A DNA stretch of 64,000 nucleotides from Lacinutrix sp. C3R15 (GTDB lineage Bacteria > Bacteroidota > Bacteroidia > Flavobacteriales > Flavobacteriaceae): positions 124,001 to 188,000 of the forward strand of contig NZ_JAHKPZ010000034.1 of the NCBI RefSeq assembly GCF_018860825.1. The letters are read 5' to 3'. Numbering within the stretch: position 1 is the first letter of the stretch; each line of letters starts with the position of its first letter. The notes under the pieces were generated by a model. It was not told the origin of the DNA, ran no database searches, and was given only the letters and a program-made list of their open reading frames with translations. Shown here piece after piece: positions 18,301 through 26,800 of the stretch. Made by a program: the position numbers and the translations under genes.

Positions 18301-18329
18301 CATTTAATATAAATCTGTATGATATCAAC

Positions 18330-20867
18330 TTATTTTTTAATAAATTTTTGAGTTGTGGTATGCGCATTCGTTTGTATTTGCATCATATATAAACCGGTTG
18401 GTAATTGTGATACGTCTATACCATTTACTACAGTATTAGTTTGCTTTACCAATTGACCGTTTATGTTGTAAATAGCGATACGTTCTACCAGTGCTGTTGT
18501 GCTAACAAACAATTTGTCGCTTGCTGGATTTGGATATAGTTTCACTGTGTTTTCATTTAAAACAACATCATTTACTCCTAAGGTAGAATTATACTCATAA
18601 GCCCCTAAATCTATAGTGGTATTGAAAACCCTATCGTTTCCAGATAAGTCCAAATCACCAAATAAAGCCACATCAAAAAGTGAATTATCACCTTGGTCTA
18701 TAATATAACTTGAAGCTGATGTAGGTTTATAATCAGCATCTAAATTTAAGTTATCGGTAGCAGGATCTAAAGTTGTTAGATTAGTAGTAGAAAACGTTCC
18801 GTATGTTCCAGCATTTGAAGGTACTGCTGCAATAGTATTTTTAATAAATACATTGTAAGTAGAATCTAATCCGTCGGAAATATCTCTAGTAGCTGCTGAA
18901 CCATTAACAGTATTCTGCCAAAAGATAGAATTATTAACATTTAGGTTGACACTTCCATCTCCTGATGCCGTAATAGAATTACCATAAGTACCATTATAAT
19001 CATTATTAACAAATGTACTGTTATTTATTACTACATCTAAAGTATTACCATTATTCCAGCCTTCTCTATAAATATTTAAAGCTGAAAGATTAATATCATT
19101 ATCTGCCACCAAAACATTTGCCCATCGTGTAAAAATATAACCGTTTGTGCTGTCAGATTGTACGTAAACCAATCCCATATTAACAATGGTATTATTGGTA
19201 AACTTGGTGTTTTCAATAAGTAAACCTTGATTAAACTTTCTCATTTTAAGTAAATATCCATTGGAATAGTTATTTCTAAATACCGAATTTTTAATTTTTA
19301 AATTATTAGCATTTAAACTATTTGGAATAAAAATCACACCGTTTTCTTCAACACCACCCGATTGTGATGTGTCGTAAATATTTTCAAAAATAATACCATC
19401 AAAAGTAACGTTACTTGTTCTTAATTCAAATAAACGCTCTGCATTATCGGTTTTATTCGAAGAGAAATCACCATCAATATCATCACCATTAATATCACCA
19501 GTAAAAATGGTTGCATTTGTAGTATGAATAGCTGTTAAGTCTCTATCTGCTAAGGTTGTTTCGGTTCCTGCAAAACCTCCAATAATATCTACTTCGTCTG
19601 TATTAACGGCTATTGGTGTATTTTTATCTGCCAATGTATACGTTCCTCTTGCTACCCAAACAGCATCATTTAAATTGGTAAGTGCTAAAGCGTCTGTTAC
19701 GTTTGTAAAAGCATCTGTCCATGAGCTACCATCGTTGGCACCTGTTGCATTGGCATCTACATAATACACTGCTGGTATACAATTTTCGCTATAACTTGTT
19801 TGATTATCTATAGTCCAACCTACATTATACTGACCACTGTTTGCTGGTGGTGAAAAGCCTGCATCAACTTGAATACATGTTAAACTTGGATTACTATACG
19901 CTTTCATGTAGATGAAATTGCTATTGTTTCCGTTAGAGATTAACAACGTTTCTAATGCACTATTTTCATGACAAAACAATTCATTAATATTTGTATTTAA
20001 ACGTATGTCTAAACTTGTTAAGTTGTTGAAACCAGCATGCAAACGTGTTAATGATAAGTTGTTACTCACGTCAATAGTAGTTAAGCTATTATTAGGCACA
20101 TCTAAACGCGTTAAATTGATAAAAGCTTCAATACCTGTTAAGTCTGCAATACCAATACCGTCCATAATTAACTCGGTTGTAGCTTGTGCTTCTGCAAGCG
20201 TTATTTCAGAATCTCCATTTAAATTGATAATGTTATCGCTTACTAAAAAGTTTTTAAAATTGGTATCAGGAATGTTTACTACTTGACTAAGAGCAGCACA
20301 ATCGTCACCATAAACTGCTGAGTTACCTTTGGTCCAACCTTGACTGTATATTCCTGCATCTGCTGGTGGTGTAAAACCAGCGTCTATTTGAATACATGAT
20401 AAACTATTACCATAGGCTTTCATCCAATTTATATTGCTGTTATTTCCGTTTGCAATATTTAACTGATATAAAACACCATTGTTATGACATTGAATATCTG
20501 TAATTTGCGTATTTGCACTAATATCTAATGTTTCTATTTGATTATCAGAACAGTGTAAACGCGTTAATGCAAGGTTATTACTTACATCTAAAGACGTTAA
20601 ATTATTGTTATAGCAATCTAAACGTGTAATATTAACAAAAGCTTCAATACCTGTTAAATCTGAAATGGACAAACCATTAATTAATAATTCACCTGTAAAA
20701 GCTTGCGCTTCGGCAACAGAAATTTCAGAATCGTTATTGGTGTTAATTGCTAAATCTGCTGTCAGATAGCTTTTAAAATTAGCATCTGGAATGTTTACGT
20801 TTTGAGCAAAAGCCGAAAACAAACCAAAACATAAGCAGGTTGTAAATAGGAGTAATGTTTTTTTCAT
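18330..20867 (-). CDS. T9SS-secreted protein with duplicated leucine-rich repeat domain
   Basis: An 845-residue exported protein: signal peptide (1-21), two tandem ~170-residue domains that each begin VNIPDxNFKxxL and carry LTGIEAFxNxTRLDxxNNxLTxxDVSNN leucine-rich repeats, then VDANATGANDGSSWTDAFT opening a probable right-handed beta-helix (about 370-750), and a C-terminal type A sorting domain (about 775-845, KLYPNPASDKLFVS ... LPTGLYMMQIQT ... KFIKK). The sorting domain directs export by the type IX system and surface attachment or release. Likely an adhesin or surface-interaction protein; ligand unknown. The next genes upstream encode a sensor pair on the same strand. Confidence 0.9.
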   Translation of the reverse strand: MKKTLLLFTTCLCFGLFSAFAQNVNIPDANFKSYLTADLAINTNNDSEISVAEAQAFTGELLINGLSISDLTGIEAFVNITRLDCYNNNLTSLDVSNNLALTRLHCSDNQIETLDISANTQITDIQCHNNGVLYQLNIANGNNSNINWMKAYGNSLSCIQIDAGFTPPADAGIYSQGWTKGNSAVYGDDCAALSQVVNIPDTNFKNFLVSDNIINLNGDSEITLAEAQATTELIMDGIGIADLTGIEAFINLTRLDVPNNSLTTIDVSNNLSLTRLHAGFNNLTSLDIRLNTNINELFCHENSALETLLISNGNNSNFIYMKAYSNPSLTCIQVDAGFSPPANSGQYNVGWTIDNQTSYSENCIPAVYYVDANATGANDGSSWTDAFTNVTDALALTNLNDAVWVARGTYTLADKNTPIAVNTDEVDIIGGFAGTETTLADRDLTAIHTTNATIFTGDINGDDIDGDFSSNKTDNAERLFELRTSNVTFDGIIFENIYDTSQSGGVEENGVIFIPNSLNANNLKIKNSVFRNNYSNGYLLKMRKFNQGLLIENTKFTNNTIVNMGLVYVQSDSTNGYIFTRWANVLVADNDINLSALNIYREGWNNGNTLDVVINNSTFVNNDYNGTYGNSITASGDGSVNLNVNNSIFWQNTVNGSAATRDISDGLDSTYNVFIKNTIAAVPSNAGTYGTFSTTNLTTLDPATDNLNLDADYKPTSASSYIIDQGDNSLFDVALFGDLDLSGNDRVFNTTIDLGAYEYNSTLGVNDVVLNENTVKLYPNPASDKLFVSTTALVERIAIYNINGQLVKQTNTVVNGIDVSQLPTGLYMMQIQTNAHTTTQKFIKK

Positions 20868-20967
20868 TGTAGTTGAGATTTATTTATTCAACTACAAAAC
20901 AACAACCAACCTTAAGGTTTTTAAGGTGCTTTTTTCTGAATAGTGCTAATTTTTTTCTGAATAAAAT

Positions 20968-21720
20968 TTACATAAAAGTTTCCTTAATGACTTCTAGAAA
21001 CTGATCGCGTTTAGATTTTGAAATAGGAATGCGTTTTTTGTTATTCATCAGTAAATAATCACCATCGTCTTTTACCAATTCGTCTACGTATTTTAAGTTA
21101 ATTAAATACGAACGATGACATTTAAAAAACATGGCATTACGCTCTAACTGCTCTACAAAATGTTTTAAGGGCTTACAAATTGTTTTTTGTTTTCCATCTA
21201 TTAATTGTACGTTGGTATACATACCATCGGCTTCAAAATAGACGATGTCGCTATGCGAAGCAAACATAATGCCTTTAGGTATTTCTAATGCAATTTTATC
21301 TATAGACAATTGTTTTAACGAGTCGCGCAACTTGTTTAACTGGTCGTTTAAGTTGTTGGCTTTTATAGCTTCTTCGGCTTTTGCAACGGCTTCTTTTAAT
21401 TCGCTAGTATCTACGGGTTTTAACAGATAATCTACTGCAGATAACTTAAAGGCTTCAATAGCATATTGGTTATACGCAGTTACAAAAATGATTTTAAAAT
21501 CAATGTGATTTGGAAAGTATTCTAAAATATCTAAACCGGACTGATTAGGCATTTCAATATCTAAAAACACCACGTCTGGTTTTGACGTTTTAATCAAATC
21601 TACACCAGATGCTAAATCTTGGGCTTCGGCAATACTAGTAACACTTTTACAATGTTCGGTTATGAGCTTAGATAATAAATGTCTGGCGCGTTTTTCGTCG
21701 TCTATAATTATGGCTTTCAT
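20968..21720 (-). CDS. LytTR-type response regulator
   Basis: A 250-residue response regulator: receiver domain with phospho-acceptor Asp54 (VVFLDIEMPN), acidic pocket DDE at 7-9, and Lys in LLKPVD (about 107), followed by a LytTR DNA-binding domain (about 145-250, YFEADGMYTNVQLIDGK ... FKCHRSYLINLKYVDEL). It lies 7 bp downstream of the sensor kinase gene, forming a cytoplasmic two-component pair. The secreted-repeat-protein gene directly downstream (100 bp) is one possible target, by position only. Confidence 0.92.
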   Translation of the reverse strand: MKAIIIDDEKRARHLLSKLITEHCKSVTSIAEAQDLASGVDLIKTSKPDVVFLDIEMPNQSGLDILEYFPNHIDFKIIFVTAYNQYAIEAFKLSAVDYLLKPVDTSELKEAVAKAEEAIKANNLNDQLNKLRDSLKQLSIDKIALEIPKGIMFASHSDIVYFEADGMYTNVQLIDGKQKTICKPLKHFVEQLERNAMFFKCHRSYLINLKYVDELVKDDGDYLLMNNKKRIPISKSKRDQFLEVIKETFM

Positions 21721-21727
21721 AGTTGTA

Positions 21728-24628
21728 TTATATAGGCATTGTTATAACCACTTTGGTTCCTGAAGCGATTTGATTATCATTGTATAAATCTTCAATAGCG
21801 ATGGTTATATCGCGTTTTAATTTATTTTTATACAGATGCACACGTTCTTCATTGGCTTTTGTAGCAAAGGGTTTGTGTTGTTGGTTTGGTCGTTTTAATT
21901 TTTCAGATTGTGCGCGACCTATACCATTATCTTCAACTGTAATTTGTAATTTATGTTGCTGAATTATTTTAGCTTCAACCTTTAATTGTCTATTGGTTAA
22001 CTTATGTAATAATCCGTGTTTTAAAGCATTCTCTACATAGGGTTGAATGAACAATGAAGGGACTTTTATTTGTTTCGTATTTAACTGTTCATCAATGGTA
22101 ATATTATATTCTAATTCGTCTTCAAAACGCACTTTTTCTAATTCTAAATACAATTTTAATGCATTTAATTCTTCTTCTAAAGTGATTTCGTTTTGCTGAC
22201 TATAATCTAAATACATTCTTATTAATCTGCTAAACTTGACTAAATACGAGCTTGCTAATTCCTTTTCATTCGAAATAATATAATCTTGAATAGAATTTAA
22301 AGCATTGAAAATAAAATGCGGATTCATTTGCGAACGCAGATTTTCCAATCTTAAATTCGTGATTTTTTTATCGATTAAAATTTTATCAATTTCTGCAATA
22401 CGTTGGGTTTCTTTTTGTTGTAATCGCCATCTAAAATACAACCAAATCAACCCAAAAATAGTGAATAGAACCAAACTATAAAACCAATAGGTTTCCCAAA
22501 ATGGTTTTGCTATTTCAAACGTAATTGGTGTAGCTAAAACAGGTTTTTGGGCACTGATGTTTTTTGCTTTAAGCTCAAATGTATAAGTACCACTAGACAA
22601 ACTGTTAAAATTAACAAAGTGTGTATTTAATGGAATGTTATGCCAACTCGAATCCATCTGTTTTACACGATATTGATAGTTGACGTGGTGATTAGATTGA
22701 AATCCGTTTGAGTTGAATGTGATGCCAATTTTATTTAAATTGTAAGGTAATTTATAGTTGCTTGCAACCAAAGTATCGCGATCGTTTAAGGAAACTGTTT
22801 TTACCTTAACATTGGCTGTTTTAAAGGATTTAAATAATCCTTTTGTTTTAGGAAGGGTATAAAATGCTTTTGGTGAAGTTATTATAATTTGATCTTGAAG
22901 TATCAAAAAATTGTTTACTGCAGTATTTAAACCATCTTGCGCACTTAATAATTTAACCGTTTTGCTTTTTAATTGATACTGAAATAAGCCTTCATCTGTT
23001 GAAATCCACAATACGTCATCATTACAGCGAATATTATTAATTTGAAGCTGTTTTGGCAATTGAATTTCTAATTTTGATAATTTATCATTTTCAAATTTCA
23101 ATAAACCGTTATGCTGTGTTGCCAACCAAATGTCATCATCACCTTTTGTAATGGCATTCACCAATAAACTATTGTTATCATATTTTATTTCTTCTGAAGA
23201 AAACGTATTGGTATTGTATTTATAAAACCCATCAATATAAGACACAAACAATGTATTACCAATTACTACAGAAGCTTTTACACGACTTTCTTTTAGAATT
23301 TGTTTTTCAGGATGATTAAACGGATTTTTATATACAATACCTTGACGATAATTACCATAAAACAAAGTGTTATCATCAATTTTAGAAAATGTTTTAGCAA
23401 CTGAAAATCGGTTATTTACGTCTAAAATTTCATCATTCTTCAAATTAACTACAAACGATTCTGAAGCATTAATACTTACTATTAATTGTTTGCTTTGAAC
23501 ATCAAAAAAAAGTTTACCGATGATTTTTTTTCCTGGTAATTGCAGTGTTTTTATTAGCTCATTTTGATTGTAAAACAATAATTTACCATCATTTGTTCCT
23601 AAAACAAATTGATTATTTTGTAACGCTGCAGAAGCTGTGACTTTAGAGTCTATATTTGATAATTCTACACGACGAATATTTAAGTTTGGCGACACAAACA
23701 CGCCATTATCTAAAGTTGTAAACCAATAATTTTTATTAAAATCTATTTGAACATCGGTAATAGACTCTGTTGTAAAAAGTTGTTCTTTAAACGTAAACGT
23801 TTCATTTTCAAAACCATAAATAAACACACCAGAACTTGTTAAAAACCAATAGTTGCTTTCAATATTTAAAACATTATAAATAGTTTCATTTTTTAATCTA
23901 GCAGGTGTTATTACTTTTTTTGAGGTGTTTTTTGTTTTATCTATTCTATAAATTACATTTCCAGTAGAACTTTTGTGCGTAAAAAAAACAGTGTTTTTAA
24001 ATGCAAAAATTCTAGGTGATTGTATAAGATAACTGCTTGCAATTTCAAGTATTTTTGTATTTGTATTGTTATCAAATTTGTATAATCGATGTTGTTTTAA
24101 ATCGCCTTCAAAATTGATTACAAATGTGTAATTACTGCTGTTATCTTTAGCATTAGTAATACACATACCTTTAAAGACTTCGGTAACTTGCTTTGTTTTT
24201 TTATTAATATCAAAAATGCCAGTAACGGTAAATAATCTTATGCTGTTTTCTAATATTTCGTACTGAGCCAATTGTCCTTTTACCAATTTATTAGCATCAT
24301 AAAACAATTTTAATGTATTATTTTTTACATAAAAAATTTGTCCGTAAACATTATTACACCACAAAATACCATTGCTGTCTAGTTTTAACTGAAATAAGGA
24401 GTTTGCTTTTTGGTCTGGATGGCTAAAACGTTGATAAGACTTACCATTATAACGATACAAGCCTTTGTCTGCTGCTAACCATATATAGTTTTCTTTATCT
24501 TCAAGCACATCATAAAATTCAACATCTGGAAGATTTGAAACATTTGCCATATGCTCAAAAACAGGGTTTTGGGCATGTAAAGCCAATGAAAATAAGATAG
24601 TGAATATGTAATAAAAATAGCGAAACAT
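21728..24628 (-). CDS. Two-component sensor kinase with beta-propeller and Y_Y_Y domains
   Basis: A 966-residue membrane sensor: signal peptide, periplasmic two-component-regulator propeller repeats (DKENYIWLAADKGLYRYNG, DDIWLATQHNGLLKF, DVLWISTDEGLFQY), a Y_Y_Y domain (about 640-705), one transmembrane helix (about 715-735), and a His_kinase (LytS/YehU-type) domain with the phospho-accepting His in QMNPHFIFNALNSIQ (about residue 772) and an HATPase part (FIQPYVENALKHGLLH ... VEDNGIGR). It signals to the adjacent LytTR regulator. Such propeller kinases often sense extracellular polymers, but no ligand can be named. Confidence 0.92.
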   Translation of the reverse strand: MFRYFYYIFTILFSLALHAQNPVFEHMANVSNLPDVEFYDVLEDKENYIWLAADKGLYRYNGKSYQRFSHPDQKANSLFQLKLDSNGILWCNNVYGQIFYVKNNTLKLFYDANKLVKGQLAQYEILENSIRLFTVTGIFDINKKTKQVTEVFKGMCITNAKDNSSNYTFVINFEGDLKQHRLYKFDNNTNTKILEIASSYLIQSPRIFAFKNTVFFTHKSSTGNVIYRIDKTKNTSKKVITPARLKNETIYNVLNIESNYWFLTSSGVFIYGFENETFTFKEQLFTTESITDVQIDFNKNYWFTTLDNGVFVSPNLNIRRVELSNIDSKVTASAALQNNQFVLGTNDGKLLFYNQNELIKTLQLPGKKIIGKLFFDVQSKQLIVSINASESFVVNLKNDEILDVNNRFSVAKTFSKIDDNTLFYGNYRQGIVYKNPFNHPEKQILKESRVKASVVIGNTLFVSYIDGFYKYNTNTFSSEEIKYDNNSLLVNAITKGDDDIWLATQHNGLLKFENDKLSKLEIQLPKQLQINNIRCNDDVLWISTDEGLFQYQLKSKTVKLLSAQDGLNTAVNNFLILQDQIIITSPKAFYTLPKTKGLFKSFKTANVKVKTVSLNDRDTLVASNYKLPYNLNKIGITFNSNGFQSNHHVNYQYRVKQMDSSWHNIPLNTHFVNFNSLSSGTYTFELKAKNISAQKPVLATPITFEIAKPFWETYWFYSLVLFTIFGLIWLYFRWRLQQKETQRIAEIDKILIDKKITNLRLENLRSQMNPHFIFNALNSIQDYIISNEKELASSYLVKFSRLIRMYLDYSQQNEITLEEELNALKLYLELEKVRFEDELEYNITIDEQLNTKQIKVPSLFIQPYVENALKHGLLHKLTNRQLKVEAKIIQQHKLQITVEDNGIGRAQSEKLKRPNQQHKPFATKANEERVHLYKNKLKRDITIAIEDLYNDNQIASGTKVVITMPI

Positions 24629-24710
24629 AATAATAAGCTAACAAACTTAATATTAAATAACGAAACCTTATTTATTTTTTTCTGTATGCAAGTTATTTTT
24701 TTCTAAAACA

Positions 24711-24739
24711 AAAAACGCAACCTTTTAGGTTGCGTTTTT
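24711..24739 (-). terminator. Terminator after the DUF4870 gene
   Basis: A 12-bp perfect stem (AAAAACGCAACC / GGTTGCGTTTTT) with a 5-nt loop, 40 bp past the DUF4870 stop. Confidence 0.9.
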
Positions 24740-24777
24740 CTTTATCTCTTAAAGACTCCCTTCTTCAAGGGAATTAA

Positions 24778-25119
24778 CTAACTAATAAAATTAAAAGATA
24801 AAGGATATGTTGGCGTTTCTCCATTGCTAGCTTTAATAGCATTTACAATAGGAAATACTATTGCTATAATTCCTAATAGAACAAAGCCTAAAAGTCCTAA
24901 GCCAAATAATAAAATTAATGGTACACAAATTATACAGTACACAATTAAGCTTAATTGAAAGTTTATAATGTTTTTACCATGCGCGTCCATTTCTTGCACT
25001 TTTTCTTTTTGGGTAGCCCAAAGAATAAGAGGCACTATTAAACTACCAAAACCAATAACTAGAGTAACTAGTTGACTTAAGTGGGTAATAACTAAAAGCT
25101 GTTTGTCTTGTCTTTTCAT
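24778..25119 (-). CDS. DUF4870 membrane protein
   Basis: A 113-residue inner-membrane protein with three hydrophobic segments and DUF4870 features: LLVITHLSQLVTLVIGFGSLIVPLILW, the charged KEKVQEMDAHGKNIINFQLS, and a final IKASNGETPTYPLSFNFI. Function unknown for the family; often a Tic20-like small membrane protein. Single gene between a terminator and the YeeE/YedE pair. Confidence 0.82.
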   Translation of the reverse strand: MKRQDKQLLVITHLSQLVTLVIGFGSLIVPLILWATQKEKVQEMDAHGKNIINFQLSLIVYCIICVPLILLFGLGLLGFVLLGIIAIVFPIVNAIKASNGETPTYPLSFNFIS

Positions 25120-25191
25120 GATGATTGTATTATTGATTGATACTTATAAGACGTACAAGGCTAAAAATTGTTACATAAAACAAGAAAATTA

Positions 25192-25605
25192 TTAGTGTGG
25201 CAATTTATCTTTTAATAAACCATATAAAAACGTACCCAATATTGCTGCTAGTAAAACAATAATTATTGGTACATATCCTGCTCCTACAAGTACAAAAATG
25301 GGTCCAGGACAAGCTCCTGCCAAAGCCCAACCTAATCCAAAAATAATACCTCCAAGCATATATCTAGAAAATGATTTTTCTTTAGGAAGTATTACCACAG
25401 GATTACCATCAAATGATTTTAATTGGTAACGGTTTATTATTTGCACAAATAAAATACCAAAAGCTAAAGCTGTTCCTATTATACCATACATATGAAAAGA
25501 TTCAAACCGAAACATTTCATAAATACGAAACCATGAAGCTGCTTCCGATTTGTACATTATTACACCAAAGAAAAAACCAACAAGGATATATAAAATACTT
25601 TTCAT
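25192..25605 (-). CDS. YeeE/YedE-type transporter half (DUF6691-like)
   Basis: A 137-residue membrane protein with about four hydrophobic segments and the Cys motif GWALAGACPGPIF (about 94-106), matching one half of the YeeE/YedE thiosulfate-permease fold (TsuA-like proteins use conserved Cys residues to pass thiosulfate). It starts 2 bp after the partner gene at 25608, so the two are translationally linked and probably form a split transporter. It closes a group that begins with the RND pump. Confidence 0.85.
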   Translation of the reverse strand: MKSILYILVGFFFGVIMYKSEAASWFRIYEMFRFESFHMYGIIGTALAFGILFVQIINRYQLKSFDGNPVVILPKEKSFSRYMLGGIIFGLGWALAGACPGPIFVLVGAGYVPIIIVLLAAILGTFLYGLLKDKLPH

Positions 25606-25607
25606 CT

Positions 25608-26162
25608 TTAAAATATTAATGGGAATAATACATGAACCATTAGCAATCCTCCAATAAAAAAGCCTATTACAGCAATTAAAGAAGGCACTTGCAAATTACT
25701 TAAGCCAGAAATAGCGTGACCAGAAGTACAACCTCCTGCATAACGAGCGCCAAAACCAATAAGTATTCCTCCTACTACTAATATTAAAATGGTTTTTATA
25801 TCGCTTAAAGCGGAAATAGAAAATAATTCTTTTGGTAAGTATGTATTATCTGTAGAGATATTAATATTTGCTAACGAAACCTTAGTAGCTTCACTAATAG
25901 CTGGAATATCTCCATTAGACATAAAATTAGCAGCTACAAAGCCACCAAGCATTGCTCCTAGCACAACGAGTAAATTCCATCGATCTGCTTTCCAATCAAA
26001 TTGAAAAAAGGAACTTACCTTACCTGCTCCACAAGCAGAACAAAACGTCTTTAAATTAGAAGACATACCAAACTTTTTTCCCATAAGTAAGAGAATAAGC
26101 ATAGTACATGCTATTAAAAAACCTGATATATACCAAGGCCATGGCTGAAGTAAAAATTCCAT
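25608..26162 (-). CDS. YeeE/YedE family sulfur-compound transporter half
   Basis: A 184-residue inner-membrane protein with the diagnostic ARYAGGCTSGHAISG motif (about 138-152) and an N-terminal CSACGAGKV (about 41-49). The conserved Cys marks the YeeE/YedE family, which takes up thiosulfate or a related sulfur species. Paired with the smaller half 2 bp downstream. The spacer upstream (97 bp to the DUF2892 gene) has a TATTTTTG -7-like element near 26179-26186, so it may have its own promoter as well as readthrough from the pump operon. Confidence 0.88.
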   Translation of the reverse strand: MEFLLQPWPWYISGFLIACTMLILLLMGKKFGMSSNLKTFCSACGAGKVSSFFQFDWKADRWNLLVVLGAMLGGFVAANFMSNGDIPAISEATKVSLANINISTDNTYLPKELFSISALSDIKTILILVVGGILIGFGARYAGGCTSGHAISGLSNLQVPSLIAVIGFFIGGLLMVHVLFPLIF

Positions 26163-26259
26163 AAATTAAATTTTATTGCAAAAATACATGCTATAAACTA
26201 ATTTACAGAAATTTTATCCTATTAAATCCATAGGAATAAGCTTTCACTATCTTTCCTAT

Positions 26260-26469
26260 TTATTTTATACTACAGCCTGAAGCTTCTTTTTTTATGCCTA
26301 ATTTCACCAAAATAGTTTCTAACAAACACCATTTAGTAAAAGCAGACTGAATTAGGTTTACACCAATAAATACAGTAAACCACATCCAATTAGGGTTTAC
26401 ATAAACCGTAAGCACAACACTTAGTAATACCATGATGCCAACAATAACACGAAAATATGTATTTAACAT
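26260..26469 (-). CDS. DUF2892 small membrane protein
   Basis: A 69-residue protein with two hydrophobic segments and the DUF2892 pattern (NPNWMWFTVFIGVNLIQSAFTKWCLLETILVKLGIKK). In other bacteria this domain is found alone or fused to rhodanese (as in YgaP), which links it to sulfur transfer. Here it lies between the PII-like gene and the YeeE/YedE pair, supporting a sulfur-related role. Confidence 0.85.
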   Translation of the reverse strand: MLNTYFRVIVGIMVLLSVVLTVYVNPNWMWFTVFIGVNLIQSAFTKWCLLETILVKLGIKKEASGCSIK

Positions 26470-26486
26470 TTTATTATTTTTTTAAT

Positions 26487-26792
26487 TTATATAGATTTTT
26501 CTATAGGAACAACAACCGCTTTTAAAGGGTTATTAGTTTCTAAATTTGCATTAAATTCTTTTATCAAATGGAATAGCGTATCAATACTTTCAGTTTCCGC
26601 AAACGAAAAAAACAAACGCGATTCATTACCAAATTCATCACCTGGAAACCAACTAGAAGCCATAGTTATTGAAGATCCATTTTTATAACCATCAATATCA
26701 GAACTACTAAAATTGTGAATGTTTGCTTTTTTAAAAAGCTTTAAAACTTCTTCTTGAAATGCTTCAACTGCTGTAACTATGACTAATTTCAT
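26487..26792 (-). CDS. Small PII-like (ferredoxin-fold) protein of an RND operon
   Basis: A 101-residue protein with the beta-alpha-beta-beta-alpha-beta order of PII-like proteins: MKLVIVTAVEAFQEEVLKLFKKANI, a variable loop (SSWFPGDEFGNESRL), ESIDTLFHLIKEF and a final strand KAVVVPIEKSI. Small PII-like proteins such as DUF3240 are often encoded beside heavy-metal RND pumps; this one starts 8 bp after the RND permease gene. It may regulate or sense for the pump. Fold assignment is by eye. Confidence 0.6.
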   Translation of the reverse strand: MKLVIVTAVEAFQEEVLKLFKKANIHNFSSSDIDGYKNGSSITMASSWFPGDEFGNESRLFFSFAETESIDTLFHLIKEFNANLETNNPLKAVVVPIEKSI

Positions 26793-26800
26793 GATTTTTT

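Noticed and set aside
25161-25174. Crp/Fnr-type site near the DUF4870 gene
   Set aside because: Only a GTTAC half-site; left arm does not match.
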